Positions 8,141-16,069 of a stretch of 64,000 nucleotides of DNA are shown one piece after another (within the stretch, counting starts at the first letter, position 1; each line of letters opens with the position of its first letter). The stretch is from Mycolicibacterium lacusdiani (GTDB lineage: Bacteria > Actinomycetota > Actinomycetes > Mycobacteriales > Mycobacteriaceae): positions 62,001-126,000 of the forward strand of contig NZ_JAKCFC010000013.1 in NCBI RefSeq assembly GCF_021916785.1, written 5' to 3'. The position numbers and the translations under genes were made by a program. The notes under the pieces were generated by a model. It saw only the letters and a program-made list of their open reading frames with translations, ran no database searches and was not told the origin of the DNA.

Positions 8141-8905
8141 ATGTACGGCATGCCAGAGGAAATCGACGTCCGCGCTGATGGCAGTCTGCGGATCATCACG
8201 CTCAATCGCCCGGATGCGTTGAACGCGGTCAACGACGCGCTCCACGTCGGCCTGGCCAAGATCTGGGAGGCGCTCAACGAGGACGCCGACGCCCGCGCCG
8301 CAGTGATAACCGGTGCGGGGCGGGCCTTCTCGGCCGGTGGTGACTTCAACTACCTCGACGAGCTGCGTGGCAACGAGGCTCTGCGCCAGAAGACGATCAA
8401 GCACGGCCGCGACCTCGTCATCGGCATGGTGCGGTGTCGCATCCCGGTCGTCGCCGCGGTCAACGGGCCCGCGGTCGGCCTGGGGTGCAGCCTCGCCGCG
8501 CTGTCGGACGTCGTCTACATGGCCGAGACTGCGCACTTCGCGGACCCCCACGTGCAGATCGGTCTGGTCGCCGCCGACGGCGGTCCGCTGGTGTGGGGGT
8601 CGCAGATCAGCCTGCTCCACGCCAAGGAGTTCGCGCTGACGGGTGTGCGGATCAAGGCGCACCGGGCAGTCGAGCTGGGTCTGGCCAATCACGTGGTCGC
8701 CGACCCGGTGGCCGAGGCCATCGCGTGCGCCAAGAAGCTCGCCGAGCTGCCGCAGCAAGCGGTCGAGGCCACCAAGCGGCTGATGAACATCCAGCTGGAG
8801 CGCTCGGTGATGGCCTCGCTGGACTACGCCAACCTCGCCGAGTACGTGTCGTTCGGCACCGCCGACTTCAACCGCATCGTCGACGGCCTGATCGCCAAGA
8901 CCTAG
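8141..8905 (+). CDS. Enoyl-CoA hydratase/isomerase family protein lacking both hydratase glutamates
   Basis: This 254-residue crotonase-fold protein has the oxyanion-hole segments AFSAGGDFN and NGPAVGLGCSLAALSD. In true enoyl-CoA hydratase the two catalytic glutamates sit in GCELAM and QPEILLG; here the matching positions are Ser (GCSLAA) and His (DPHVQIG), while an Asp follows in VAADGGPL. It may therefore be an isomerase, a C-C bond hydrolase or another crotonase reaction rather than a simple hydratase. It is the last gene of the ligase operon. Confidence 0.82.
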   Translation: MYGMPEEIDVRADGSLRIITLNRPDALNAVNDALHVGLAKIWEALNEDADARAAVITGAGRAFSAGGDFNYLDELRGNEALRQKTIKHGRDLVIGMVRCRIPVVAAVNGPAVGLGCSLAALSDVVYMAETAHFADPHVQIGLVAADGGPLVWGSQISLLHAKEFALTGVRIKAHRAVELGLANHVVADPVAEAIACAKKLAELPQQAVEATKRLMNIQLERSVMASLDYANLAEYVSFGTADFNRIVDGLIAKT

Positions 8906-8964
8906 CCCCCTCCAGGCTGCCTTCCCTTCCCCGGGCTCCACCCTTTCCCGGGTTCCCTTCTCCG

Positions 8965-9145
8965 GCGAGCGTGCGTGTCTGCGGGCGACACGCCGGGCTC
9001 TGACCCGAGTTCACGCACGCTCGCGCAGGGTGGGCGCGCGTCGACGGTCGGCCGGCGATCTGACGACGGCGATCTCACGACGGGCGCGAGCGTGCGGAAA
9101 CTCCCGATTAACGACGGCGTGTCGTCCGCAGACACGCACGCTCGC
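8965..9145. repeat. Large nested inverted repeat between convergent genes
   Basis: Outer arms 8965-8995 and 9115-9145 are inverted copies matching at 30 of 31 positions. Inside them, 9014-9025 and 9085-9096 form a perfect 12-bp inverted pair (CGCACGCTCGCG), so the motif GCGAGCGTGCG occurs four times in alternating orientation. The element fills the convergent gap between a crotonase and an SDR gene, and could act as a two-way terminator or be a REP-like mobile palindrome. Confidence 0.85.
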
Positions 9146-9166
9146 GGAAGGTCAGAAGGAGCAAGG

Positions 9167-9925
9167 TCAGGCGGTGAGTTCTTCGGAGCGCTGGACGGTT
9201 CCGGTGATGCCCGACGCGTCTTGGGTGGCGAGCAGCACCGCGGCCCGGCCCATCGCCTCGGGCGGCTCGACCATCTCGGGTGGGATCTGCATGCCCGCAC
9301 CGCCGGCCTGCCAGCCCTCGGTCAACACCACTCGCGACGGGCTCAAGCAGTTCACTGCGACGTTGTCGCCCCGCAGATCCGCTGCCAGGCCGAGGTAGAG
9401 ACGCTCGGCGGCCGCCTTGGACACCCAGTAGGCGTTGGCACCGGAGTCGACCATGCCCACGCCGGTGGTGGTGACCGCGATCAGCGATCCGCCGCCGCGC
9501 GCCCGGACGTGGGGGATCACCGCGCGCGTGACCAGGAAGACGCCGGTGAGATTGACGTCCAGACAAAGCTGCCAGCGCTTGAGCGGCGTGGTCTCGATTG
9601 GGCCGAGCCACAGCACGCCTGCGTTTGCGACCAGGACGTCGATGCCGCCGAACTCGGCGACCGTCGCGTCCACGGCGTGCTGGACCGACGGTTCGCTGGT
9701 GACGTCACAGGCCACCGGAAGTGCCCGGCCCCCAGCGTCGTTGATCTGTGCGGCGACCGATCCGATGGTGCCGGGCAGCTTGCCGAGCACCTCGGAGCGG
9801 GCAGCGACGGCCACCGACGCGCCTGCCGCCGCCAGGTGCCGAGCGACCGTCGCACCGATACCGCGGCTGGCGCCGGCGACGAATGCGACCCGGCCGCTCA
9901 GCGGACCCGGTGCGCCGGGCGTCAC
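9167..9925 (-). CDS. Short-chain dehydrogenase/reductase
   Basis: This 252-residue classical SDR has the NAD(P)-binding motif VAGASRGIGATVA near residue 17, the NAG motif in VLVANAGVL, and the active-site YWVSK. Three threonines (TTT) stand where the catalytic serine is expected. The substrate is unknown; an acyl-CoA alcohol or cyclic alcohol of the same pathway is plausible. It follows another SDR gene with a 4-bp overlap, so the two are co-transcribed, probably from the promoter carrying the shared operator at 10724. Confidence 0.88.
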   Translation of the reverse strand: MTPGAPGPLSGRVAFVAGASRGIGATVARHLAAAGASVAVAARSEVLGKLPGTIGSVAAQINDAGGRALPVACDVTSEPSVQHAVDATVAEFGGIDVLVANAGVLWLGPIETTPLKRWQLCLDVNLTGVFLVTRAVIPHVRARGGGSLIAVTTTGVGMVDSGANAYWVSKAAAERLYLGLAADLRGDNVAVNCLSPSRVVLTEGWQAGGAGMQIPPEMVEPPEAMGRAAVLLATQDASGITGTVQRSEELTA

Positions 9926-10686
9926 TTGGGCGGGAACCGCAGGGCGCCGTCGAGGCGGATGATCTCGCCGTTGAGGTAGTCGTTCTCGATGATGCTCTGC
10001 GCCAGCTGTGCGTACTCCGTCGATCGGCCCATGCGCTTGGGGAACGGCACCTGCGGGCCCCAGTACTGCTCGAGCTGGTCGCCCGCCTTGCCGTACGCGG
10101 GCGTGTTGATGGTGCCGGGCGCGATGGTCACGACGCGAATGCCCAACGGCGACAGGTCACGTGCCGCGACGAGGGTCATGCCGAGCACGCCGCCCTTCGC
10201 CGCGGAGTAGGGGAGTTGGCCGATCTGACCCTCGTAGCCTGCGATCGACGCGGTGTTGACGATCACGCCGCGGCCACCCTCCTCCAGCGGCTCGCTCTTG
10301 GCGATCGCGGCAGCGGAGAGTCGCATGACGTTGAAGACGGCGGTCAGGTAGAACTCGATCGTCTTCTTGAAGCCGTCGAGGTCCAGCGGGGAGCCGTCCT
10401 TGCCGATCAGGCGGCCGCCGCTCGCGGGTCCACCATGGGTGTCAACCGAAATCCGAAGCGGTCCAAGCGATTGTGCTTCGGCGACGGCGGCGTTGACCGA
10501 CTCCTCCGACGTCGCGTCGGTGTGCACGTACCGCACACCGAGTTCGGACTCGAGTTCCCTACCCTTGTCGTCGACGACGTCTGCCACGACGACCTTGGCG
10601 CCCGCGGCGTGCAAGCGGCGAACCGTCGCCTCACCCAGGCCGCCCGTTCCACCCACGACGATTGCCGAGCTACCTGCGATCTGCAT
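9922..10686 (-). CDS. 3-hydroxyacyl-CoA dehydrogenase-like SDR
   Basis: This 254-residue SDR resembles the type II 3-hydroxyacyl-CoA dehydrogenases (HSD17B10 group). It shows IVVGGTGGLGEATVRRLHAAGAKVVVADVVDD at the cofactor site, the NTASIAGYEGQIGQLPYSAAKGG catalytic region with Ser and YSAAK, and APGTINTPAY. It would oxidise a 3-hydroxyacyl-CoA to the 3-keto form during beta-oxidation. ATG 10686 follows AAGGGGAA. The shared operator (perfect copy) lies 38 bp upstream. It overlaps the downstream SDR by 4 bp. Confidence 0.88.
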   Translation of the reverse strand: MQIAGSSAIVVGGTGGLGEATVRRLHAAGAKVVVADVVDDKGRELESELGVRYVHTDATSEESVNAAVAEAQSLGPLRISVDTHGGPASGGRLIGKDGSPLDLDGFKKTIEFYLTAVFNVMRLSAAAIAKSEPLEEGGRGVIVNTASIAGYEGQIGQLPYSAAKGGVLGMTLVAARDLSPLGIRVVTIAPGTINTPAYGKAGDQLEQYWGPQVPFPKRMGRSTEYAQLAQSIIENDYLNGEIIRLDGALRFPPK

Positions 10687-10723
10687 ACGGTTCCCCTTCT
10701 TGCAACTGACGCTCTCAAGCTGA

Positions 10724-10738
10724 GAGAATACTATTCTC
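10724..10738. promoter_or_regulatory. Shared operator, perfect copy (GAGAATACTATTCTC)
   Basis: These 15 bases are identical to those at 4657 and 46023. The site lies 38 bp upstream of the SDR gene on the minus strand and 90 bp before the MeaB-type gene on the plus strand, so it could serve both. Confidence 0.85.
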
Positions 10739-10828
10739 ATACCCCGTCGACGAGGAGTCCGTCAATGCCCGAGGCCGCTCGCGAGATCGCGTCGCGCACC
10801 CATCGCGGCCGCTAGTCTGAGCCGCAGG

Positions 10829-11740
10829 ATGACCATCGACGACCTCGTCGCCCAGGCACGAAGCGGGTCGATGCGTGCCACCGGAAGGCTCCTCAGCATC
10901 GTCGAGAGTCCCCGTCGCGACGAGCTTCTCGCGCTACTCGGGACGCGCACCGCGCGCGTGATCGGCGTGACCGGTCCGCCCGGTGCCGGCAAGTCGACCA
11001 CCATCGCGGTCCTCGTCGCCGCCTATCGAACTCGCGGTCAGCGCGTCGCAGTACTTGCCGTCGACCCGTCGTCGCCGTACAGCGGGGGAGCGCTGCTGGG
11101 CGACCGAATCCGGATGGTGGCCCACATCAACGACGACGACGTCCTGATCCGCTCGGTCGCCACCCGCGGCCATCTCGGTGGGTTGGCTGCCGCGGTGCCC
11201 GCGGCGATCCGGGTGCTCGCCGAACTGTCCTACGACGTCGTCCTGCTCGAGACCGTCGGCGTCGGGCAATCGGAGATCGAGATCTCCGCCGTGGCGGACC
11301 CGGCCGTCGTCATCCTCAATCCCGGTGCGGGGGACGCCGTTCAGGCAGCGAAGGCGGGGCTGCTGGAAGTCGCCGACATCGTCGCGATCAACAAGGCCGA
11401 TCGCGACGGCGCCGATCAGACGGTGCGCGATCTGCACGCCGAGACCGACGCCCCGATCCTCAAGATCATCGCCGCGCGCAACGAGGGCATCGTCGAACTC
11501 GTAGAGGCCATCGACGCTCACCACCGCTCCGACAGCCCGCAACGGCGCGCGGCCAGGGCTCGGGCGCAGATCCTGTCGCTGGCCCAGAGTGCGCTGCGCA
11601 CGCACGACGGGCTCGGGGCGCTGGCCGACGCGGTCGCCGACGGACGTCTCGACGTCTACTCGGCGACGCGCGCCCTGCTCGACGAGGCAGGCGTGCGAGT
11701 GGCGGCGGAGACTACGGAAAGCGCGCCCCACCAGCACTGA
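10829..11740 (+). CDS. meaB: MeaB/ArgK-family G-protein chaperone of the B12 mutase
   Basis: This 303-residue GTPase loads and protects the cobalamin cofactor of acyl-CoA mutases. The Walker A motif GPPGAGKST is at residues 49-57, followed by the switch regions AVDPSSPYSGGALLGDRIRM and ETVGVGQSEIE and the base-specificity motif NKAD. Length fits the family. It stands about 8.6 kb from the mutase subunits at 155-2189, which are its most likely clients; no other mutase is in the window. The symbol describes the family and does not imply orthology to the Methylorubrum gene. Confidence 0.9.
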   Translation: MTIDDLVAQARSGSMRATGRLLSIVESPRRDELLALLGTRTARVIGVTGPPGAGKSTTIAVLVAAYRTRGQRVAVLAVDPSSPYSGGALLGDRIRMVAHINDDDVLIRSVATRGHLGGLAAAVPAAIRVLAELSYDVVLLETVGVGQSEIEISAVADPAVVILNPGAGDAVQAAKAGLLEVADIVAINKADRDGADQTVRDLHAETDAPILKIIAARNEGIVELVEAIDAHHRSDSPQRRAARARAQILSLAQSALRTHDGLGALADAVADGRLDVYSATRALLDEAGVRVAAETTESAPHQH

Positions 11741-11749
11741 CATCGAAGT

Positions 11750-11764
11750 GAGAATGGGCTTTCC
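11750..11764. promoter_or_regulatory. Half-site of the shared operator
   Basis: The left arm GAGAATG is perfect, but the right arm (GCTTTCC) is poor. It lies 76 bp before the DUF35 gene, at the head of a three-gene unit. Confidence 0.3.
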
Positions 11765-11839
11765 GTTTTCCGCAAATGGTGTTGTACTGTTCTGTGAACC
11801 GATCACCGATCCGCCATGTCTCAGCGCTGAGGAGCCGTC

Positions 11840-12253
11840 ATGCAGAAGGCGATAGACCCGACGATCTCGACGTGGCCGGACGAGAGCCCGCAGCTGGTCG
11901 GCAGCAAGTGCGGTGCATGCGCGGCGACGGTGTTCCCGCGCCAATCGCACTGCCCGCGATGCAGTGCCGCCGAGATGACCGACGAACTCCTCCCGCGCCG
12001 CGGCACCGTCGTGGCGTGGACCACCCAGGGCTTCCCGCCCGGCGCCCCGTATGCCGGTCCGACGGGCAAGGACTTCGTGCCCTTCGGCGTGGGCCTCGTG
12101 CAACTCGGTGACGTCATCCGGGTCGAAGGCCGCCTGACCGAGAACGATCCCGCCAAGCTCCAATTCGGCATGGACGTCGAGCTGACGTTCATCCCGTTCG
12201 CCACCGACGCCGAGGGGAACGAGATCGTCACGTTCGCCTTCCAGCCCGTTTAG
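11840..12253 (+). CDS. DUF35 zinc-ribbon/OB-fold protein, acyl-CoA binding partner of the thiolase-like gene
   Basis: This 137-residue protein has a rubredoxin-like zinc ribbon (Cys24, Cys27, Cys38, Cys41) followed by an OB-fold domain. DUF35 proteins pair with lipid-transfer-type thiolases or aldolases and help bind the acyl-CoA, as in the ChsH2-Ltp2 system of steroid side-chain breakdown. Here the thiolase-like gene starts 16 bp downstream, with AGAAGGGGA before its ATG, which supports such a complex. A degenerate operator lies upstream. Confidence 0.87.
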   Translation: MQKAIDPTISTWPDESPQLVGSKCGACAATVFPRQSHCPRCSAAEMTDELLPRRGTVVAWTTQGFPPGAPYAGPTGKDFVPFGVGLVQLGDVIRVEGRLTENDPAKLQFGMDVELTFIPFATDAEGNEIVTFAFQPV

Positions 12254-12269
12254 AAGGGGAACTTCGATC

Positions 12270-13415
12270 ATGACCAACGACGTAGCCATCATCGGCGTCG
12301 GCATCCACCCGTTCGGCCGGTTCGAGAAATCCGCGGTCGAGATGGGCGCCGAGGCCATCCACAGCGCACTGGGTGACGCGGGCCTGCAGTGGAAGGACAT
12401 CGAGTTCGGCTTCGGCGGCAGCTACGAGGTCTCGAACCCGGATTCCGTGACGCGCCTGGTCGGGCTCACCGGCATCACCTTCACCAACGTGTTCAACGCC
12501 TGCGCGACGTCGGCGAGCGCCATTCAGCAGACGGCCGACACCATCCGGCTTGGCAAGTACGATATCGGCATCGCGATCGGCCTGGACAAGCATCCGCGTG
12601 GCGCCTTCACCGACGACCCGGCCAAGCTGGCCCTGCCGCAGTGGTACGCCGAGAACGGGCAGCTCGTCACGACCAAGTTCTTCGGCATGAAGGCCAACAA
12701 GTACATCCACGACCACGGCATCAGCGAGGAGACGCTGGCGAAGGTGGCCGCGAAGAACTTCCGCAACGGCGCCCTGAATCCGAACGCGTTCCGCCGCAAG
12801 CCGATCTCCGAAGAGGACATCATGGCGTCGCCGGTGCTGAACTACCCGCTGCGGCAGTTCATGTTCTGCGCACCCGACGAAGGCGCGGCGGCCGTCATCA
12901 TGTGCCGGGGCGATCTAGCCCATAAGTACACCGAGAAGCCAGTGTTCGTGCGCGCCAGCGAGATCCGCACCCGCCGCTTCGGCGCCTACGAGGTGCACGC
13001 GACATCTGCGCCGTTGGACGAGGATTCGTCGCCGACGGTGTACGCCGCGAAGGCCGCTTACGAGGCGGCAGGCATCGGGCCCGAGGACGTCGACGTGGCC
13101 CAACTGCAGGACACCGACGCCGGCGCCGAGGTGATCCACATGGCCGAGACGGGCCTGTGCGCGGACGGAGACCAGGAGAAGCTGCTGGCCGACGGCGCCA
13201 CCGAGATCGGCGGATCGATGCCGGTCAACACCGACGGCGGACTGATCGCCAACGGCGAGCCGATCGGAGCTTCGGGTCTGCGACAGATGCACGAGTTGGT
13301 CCGCCAGTTGCGCGGTGAAGCAGGCGAACGCCAGGTTCCCGGCAATCCGCGGGTCGGCCTGGCACAGGTCTACGGCGCACCTGGAACCGCTTCGGCCACC
13401 ATCCTCTCGCTGTAG
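12270..13415 (+). CDS. Lipid-transfer-type thiolase/aldolase
   Basis: This 381-residue thiolase-fold protein has the nucleophile-type cysteine Cys78 in NACATSASA. The usual catalytic histidine motif GHPxGASG reads GEPIGASG, with Glu in place of His, which is common in Ltp-type members. It may cleave a 3-keto- or 3-hydroxyacyl-CoA either as a thiolase or by a retro-aldol route as known for Ltp2. The DUF35 partner directly upstream favours a two-protein enzyme. The reaction cannot be settled from sequence alone. Confidence 0.85.
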   Translation: MTNDVAIIGVGIHPFGRFEKSAVEMGAEAIHSALGDAGLQWKDIEFGFGGSYEVSNPDSVTRLVGLTGITFTNVFNACATSASAIQQTADTIRLGKYDIGIAIGLDKHPRGAFTDDPAKLALPQWYAENGQLVTTKFFGMKANKYIHDHGISEETLAKVAAKNFRNGALNPNAFRRKPISEEDIMASPVLNYPLRQFMFCAPDEGAAAVIMCRGDLAHKYTEKPVFVRASEIRTRRFGAYEVHATSAPLDEDSSPTVYAAKAAYEAAGIGPEDVDVAQLQDTDAGAEVIHMAETGLCADGDQEKLLADGATEIGGSMPVNTDGGLIANGEPIGASGLRQMHELVRQLRGEAGERQVPGNPRVGLAQVYGAPGTASATILSL

Positions 13416-13437
13416 GCCTGACGGCGTGCCCCACTGC

Positions 13438-13452
13438 GGTAACGCCATTCTC
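13438..13452. promoter_or_regulatory. Probable shared operator
   Basis: GGTAACG-C-CATTCTC: the right arm is perfect and the left arm matches GAGAACG at five of seven positions. It lies 20 bp before the crotonase at 13472. Confidence 0.55.
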
Positions 13453-13471
13453 AAAGGAATAGAGTTCGGCC

Positions 13472-14368
13472 ATGGCTGACTACCGCTTCGTCACGTACGA
13501 GACCCTCGACGAGGGCACCATCGCCCGGATCATGCTGAACCGACCCGAGGCGCGGAACGCTCAACAGCGCGGTCTCCTGGTCGAATTGAACGAGGCGTTC
13601 CTCGAAGCGGAAGCCGACGACAACGTGCGCGTCGTCATCCTCGGCGGGCACGGACCGATGTTCTCCTCGGGTCACGACCTGGGTTCCAAGGTCATGATGG
13701 AGGAGTACCAGCCCGGCCCGAACCAGCACCCGAGCTTCACCGAGAACGGTGCCACGCGTGAGGGCGCGGAGAAGCTGATGCTGCAGGAGTGGCACTACTT
13801 CTTCGAGAACACCCGCCGCTGGCGGAATCTCCGCAAGATTACGGTCGCCCAGGTGCACGGGGACGTCTACGCGGCGGCGCTGATGCTGATGTGGGCCTGC
13901 GACCTGATCGTCGCCGCCGACGACACCACGTTCGCCGACGTCGTCGGGACCCGGTTGGGCATGTGCGGTGTCGAGTACTTCGCGCACCCGTGGGAGTTCG
14001 GGGCGCGTAAGACCAAGGAGTTGATGCTCACCGGCGATTCGCTGTCGGTCGACGAGGCGCACGCGCTCGGGATGGTGTCGAAGGTCTTCCCGGCCGACGA
14101 ATTGGCCGATCGGACACTGGACTTCGCCCGCCGCATCGCCAAGGTGCCGACCATGGCTGCGCTGCTCATCAAGGAGTCGGTGAACCAGACGCAGGACAAC
14201 CAGGGGTTCTACAACTCGCTCAACGCCTGCTTCAGCATGCATCAGCTCAACCACAGTCACTGGGCGTGGACGCACGGCGGTGGCTTCCCGGTCGCCAACG
14301 AGACCGACGGGCTGCCGAACTGGCGCGAGGCCCCGCCGATCCAGCCGTCGGTCAAGGATCAGCCCTGA
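13472..14368 (+). CDS. Enoyl-CoA hydratase/isomerase family protein
   Basis: This 298-residue crotonase-family protein has RIMLNRPEARNAQ near the N terminus, the CoA/oxyanion segments MFSSGHDL and AQVHGDVYAAALMLMWACD, and a long C-terminal tail. The Glu positions of hydratases are not conserved (AALMLM, VVGTRLGM), so hydration is uncertain. An insert of about 30 residues after the HDLGSK segment makes it longer than usual. It follows the thiolase-like gene by 56 bp but has its own putative operator, so it may have a separate promoter. Confidence 0.83.
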   Translation: MADYRFVTYETLDEGTIARIMLNRPEARNAQQRGLLVELNEAFLEAEADDNVRVVILGGHGPMFSSGHDLGSKVMMEEYQPGPNQHPSFTENGATREGAEKLMLQEWHYFFENTRRWRNLRKITVAQVHGDVYAAALMLMWACDLIVAADDTTFADVVGTRLGMCGVEYFAHPWEFGARKTKELMLTGDSLSVDEAHALGMVSKVFPADELADRTLDFARRIAKVPTMAALLIKESVNQTQDNQGFYNSLNACFSMHQLNHSHWAWTHGGGFPVANETDGLPNWREAPPIQPSVKDQP

Positions 14369-14373
14369 TCTGC

Positions 14374-14436
14374 CGTTGAGATAGCGCTCACGCGACGAAA
14401 GTCCGAGTGCAGGTGGCCGTGAGCGCTATTTCAACG
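14374..14436. terminator. Long-loop inverted repeat between convergent genes
   Basis: Arms 14374-14392 and 14418-14436 match at 18 of 19 positions (core GAGATAGCGCTCACG) around a 25-base loop. It lies just after the crotonase stop and before the stop of the convergent flavoprotein gene, so it can terminate both. No T-run follows. Confidence 0.65.
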
Positions 14437-14453
14437 TAGCGACCTCGCGAACC

Positions 14454-16052
14454 TCAGGCCGTGAGCGCCCGGCCCGCGCGGTAACCGAACACCATTGCCG
14501 GGCCGAGGGTTCCGCCGGCGCCGCCATAGGCCTTGCCCGTGACGCCCGCCATCGCGTTGCCGACCGCGAACAGCCCGGGAATGGGAGCACCCGACACGTG
14601 CAGCACCCGGGCATCGCCGTCGGTACGCGGGCCGCCCTTGGTGCCCATCGCCCCGACGGTCACCGGCACGGCGTAGAACGGTGCCGTGTCGATCGGCCCG
14701 AGGGTCTGCAGCGCGGGGCTGGCCGCCGAGTTGTCGCCCCAGTAGCCGTCGTACGCACTGGATCCGCGGCCGAAGTCGGGGTCGCGCTCCTCGGCGACGT
14801 TCGCGTTCCACGCGTCGAGCGTGCGTGCCAAACCCTCGACGTCGATGCCGGTCTTCTCGGCCAGCTCGGCGAGGTCGGCCGACTTCCGGTACCAATCGGG
14901 CGCCACGCCATCGGGTTCGACGCCGAGGAATCCGTACTTCTTCAGGTGCAGCGCGTCGAACACGATCCACGCCGGGTCGTTGAGATAGCCGTGGCGCGGG
15001 TCGAGGTGATGGAACGGCCCGGCCATCGAGTTGTACTCGCCTGCCTCGTTGAGGAAGCGCTTGCCCGCCCGGTTGACGATGATGCTCCTGGGCCGGGTGC
15101 GTTCCAGGCGGACACTGCGGCTGCGCTGGTGCCCGTCGATGGTGTCGCCGGGAATCTGGATGATCGGCACCCACCAGGCCTCACCCATGTTTGCCAGGTC
15201 GGCGCCGTGTGCCATCGCCATCCGAAGGCCGTCGCCGGTGTTGTTGGGCGGCGACACGGGACCGTGCATGGGGCCGCGCAGGTAGGCCTCGACCAGTCGC
15301 TCGTCCCATTCGAAGCCGCCGGTGCCGAGCACGACGCCGCGATGCGCTCGCACCCGAATGTCGCTGCCATCATGCGTTATCCGCACGCCGACGATCCGTC
15401 CATCGGCCGCGATGAGTTCGACCGCACGGGCGTCGGTGACCGGTTCCACGCCGTGGTCGAGCAGTCCCTTGAGCAGACCCGCGATCAGTGCCGTACCCGC
15501 CACGCAGTAGTTGCCCTCGACGTCGTCGACCGAGGCGTGGATGCGCGCGCGGGTCTCGGCGTCGATGCCGACGTTGCTGAAGTCGACGGGGAACGAGGTG
15601 ATGCGGTCGCTCCACGCGCCGAGGCGGTCGAGGTCGAACGGCCGCGCGTTGTGCGAGCGACCGCCCGACGGCCGTCCGCCGGGCAGCTCCGGCTTGTAGT
15701 CGGGGAAGCCCTCGGCGACGTCGAACTGCAACTCGCTGTGCGCCTCGACGAAGTCGAGCATCTCGGGGCCGGTGCGCACGAACGTTTCCACCAGGTCGGC
15801 GTCCATGCCCCCCAGCGACTGCGCCTCCAGATAGCGCATCGCATCCTCGACGGTCAGTTCACCCGAGGGCGAGCGCCGATGCGCGGGGACCCAGACGATG
15901 CCGCCGGAGACCGCGGTGGTGCCGCCGACGGTGGCCGCCTTCTCGTACACGGCGACCGACGCCCCTCCGACGACGGCGGTCAGAGCGGCGGTCAAACCGG
16001 CTCCGCCACTTCCGAGTACGACGACGTCGACTTCGTGATCCCAGTCAGTCAC
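14454..16052 (-). CDS. KstD-like FAD-binding dehydrogenase
   Basis: This 532-residue flavoprotein belongs to the fumarate reductase/3-ketosteroid delta1-dehydrogenase group. It has the dinucleotide-binding motif VVVLGSGGAGLTAALTA near residue 11, GGTTAVSGGIVWVP for FAD binding, and a C-terminal GNAMAGVTGKAYGGAGGTLGPAMVFGYRAG cofactor segment. Such enzymes introduce a double bond next to a ketone in a ring. GTG 16052 has AAAGGG upstream. It is 17 bp downstream of the IclR gene and probably co-transcribed with it. A second KstD-like gene lies in the opposite operon at 20312. A steroid substrate is not proven. Confidence 0.85.
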   Translation of the reverse strand: MTDWDHEVDVVVLGSGGAGLTAALTAVVGGASVAVYEKAATVGGTTAVSGGIVWVPAHRRSPSGELTVEDAMRYLEAQSLGGMDADLVETFVRTGPEMLDFVEAHSELQFDVAEGFPDYKPELPGGRPSGGRSHNARPFDLDRLGAWSDRITSFPVDFSNVGIDAETRARIHASVDDVEGNYCVAGTALIAGLLKGLLDHGVEPVTDARAVELIAADGRIVGVRITHDGSDIRVRAHRGVVLGTGGFEWDERLVEAYLRGPMHGPVSPPNNTGDGLRMAMAHGADLANMGEAWWVPIIQIPGDTIDGHQRSRSVRLERTRPRSIIVNRAGKRFLNEAGEYNSMAGPFHHLDPRHGYLNDPAWIVFDALHLKKYGFLGVEPDGVAPDWYRKSADLAELAEKTGIDVEGLARTLDAWNANVAEERDPDFGRGSSAYDGYWGDNSAASPALQTLGPIDTAPFYAVPVTVGAMGTKGGPRTDGDARVLHVSGAPIPGLFAVGNAMAGVTGKAYGGAGGTLGPAMVFGYRAGRALTA

Positions 16053-16069
16053 GCAGGCAGGCCCTTTCG

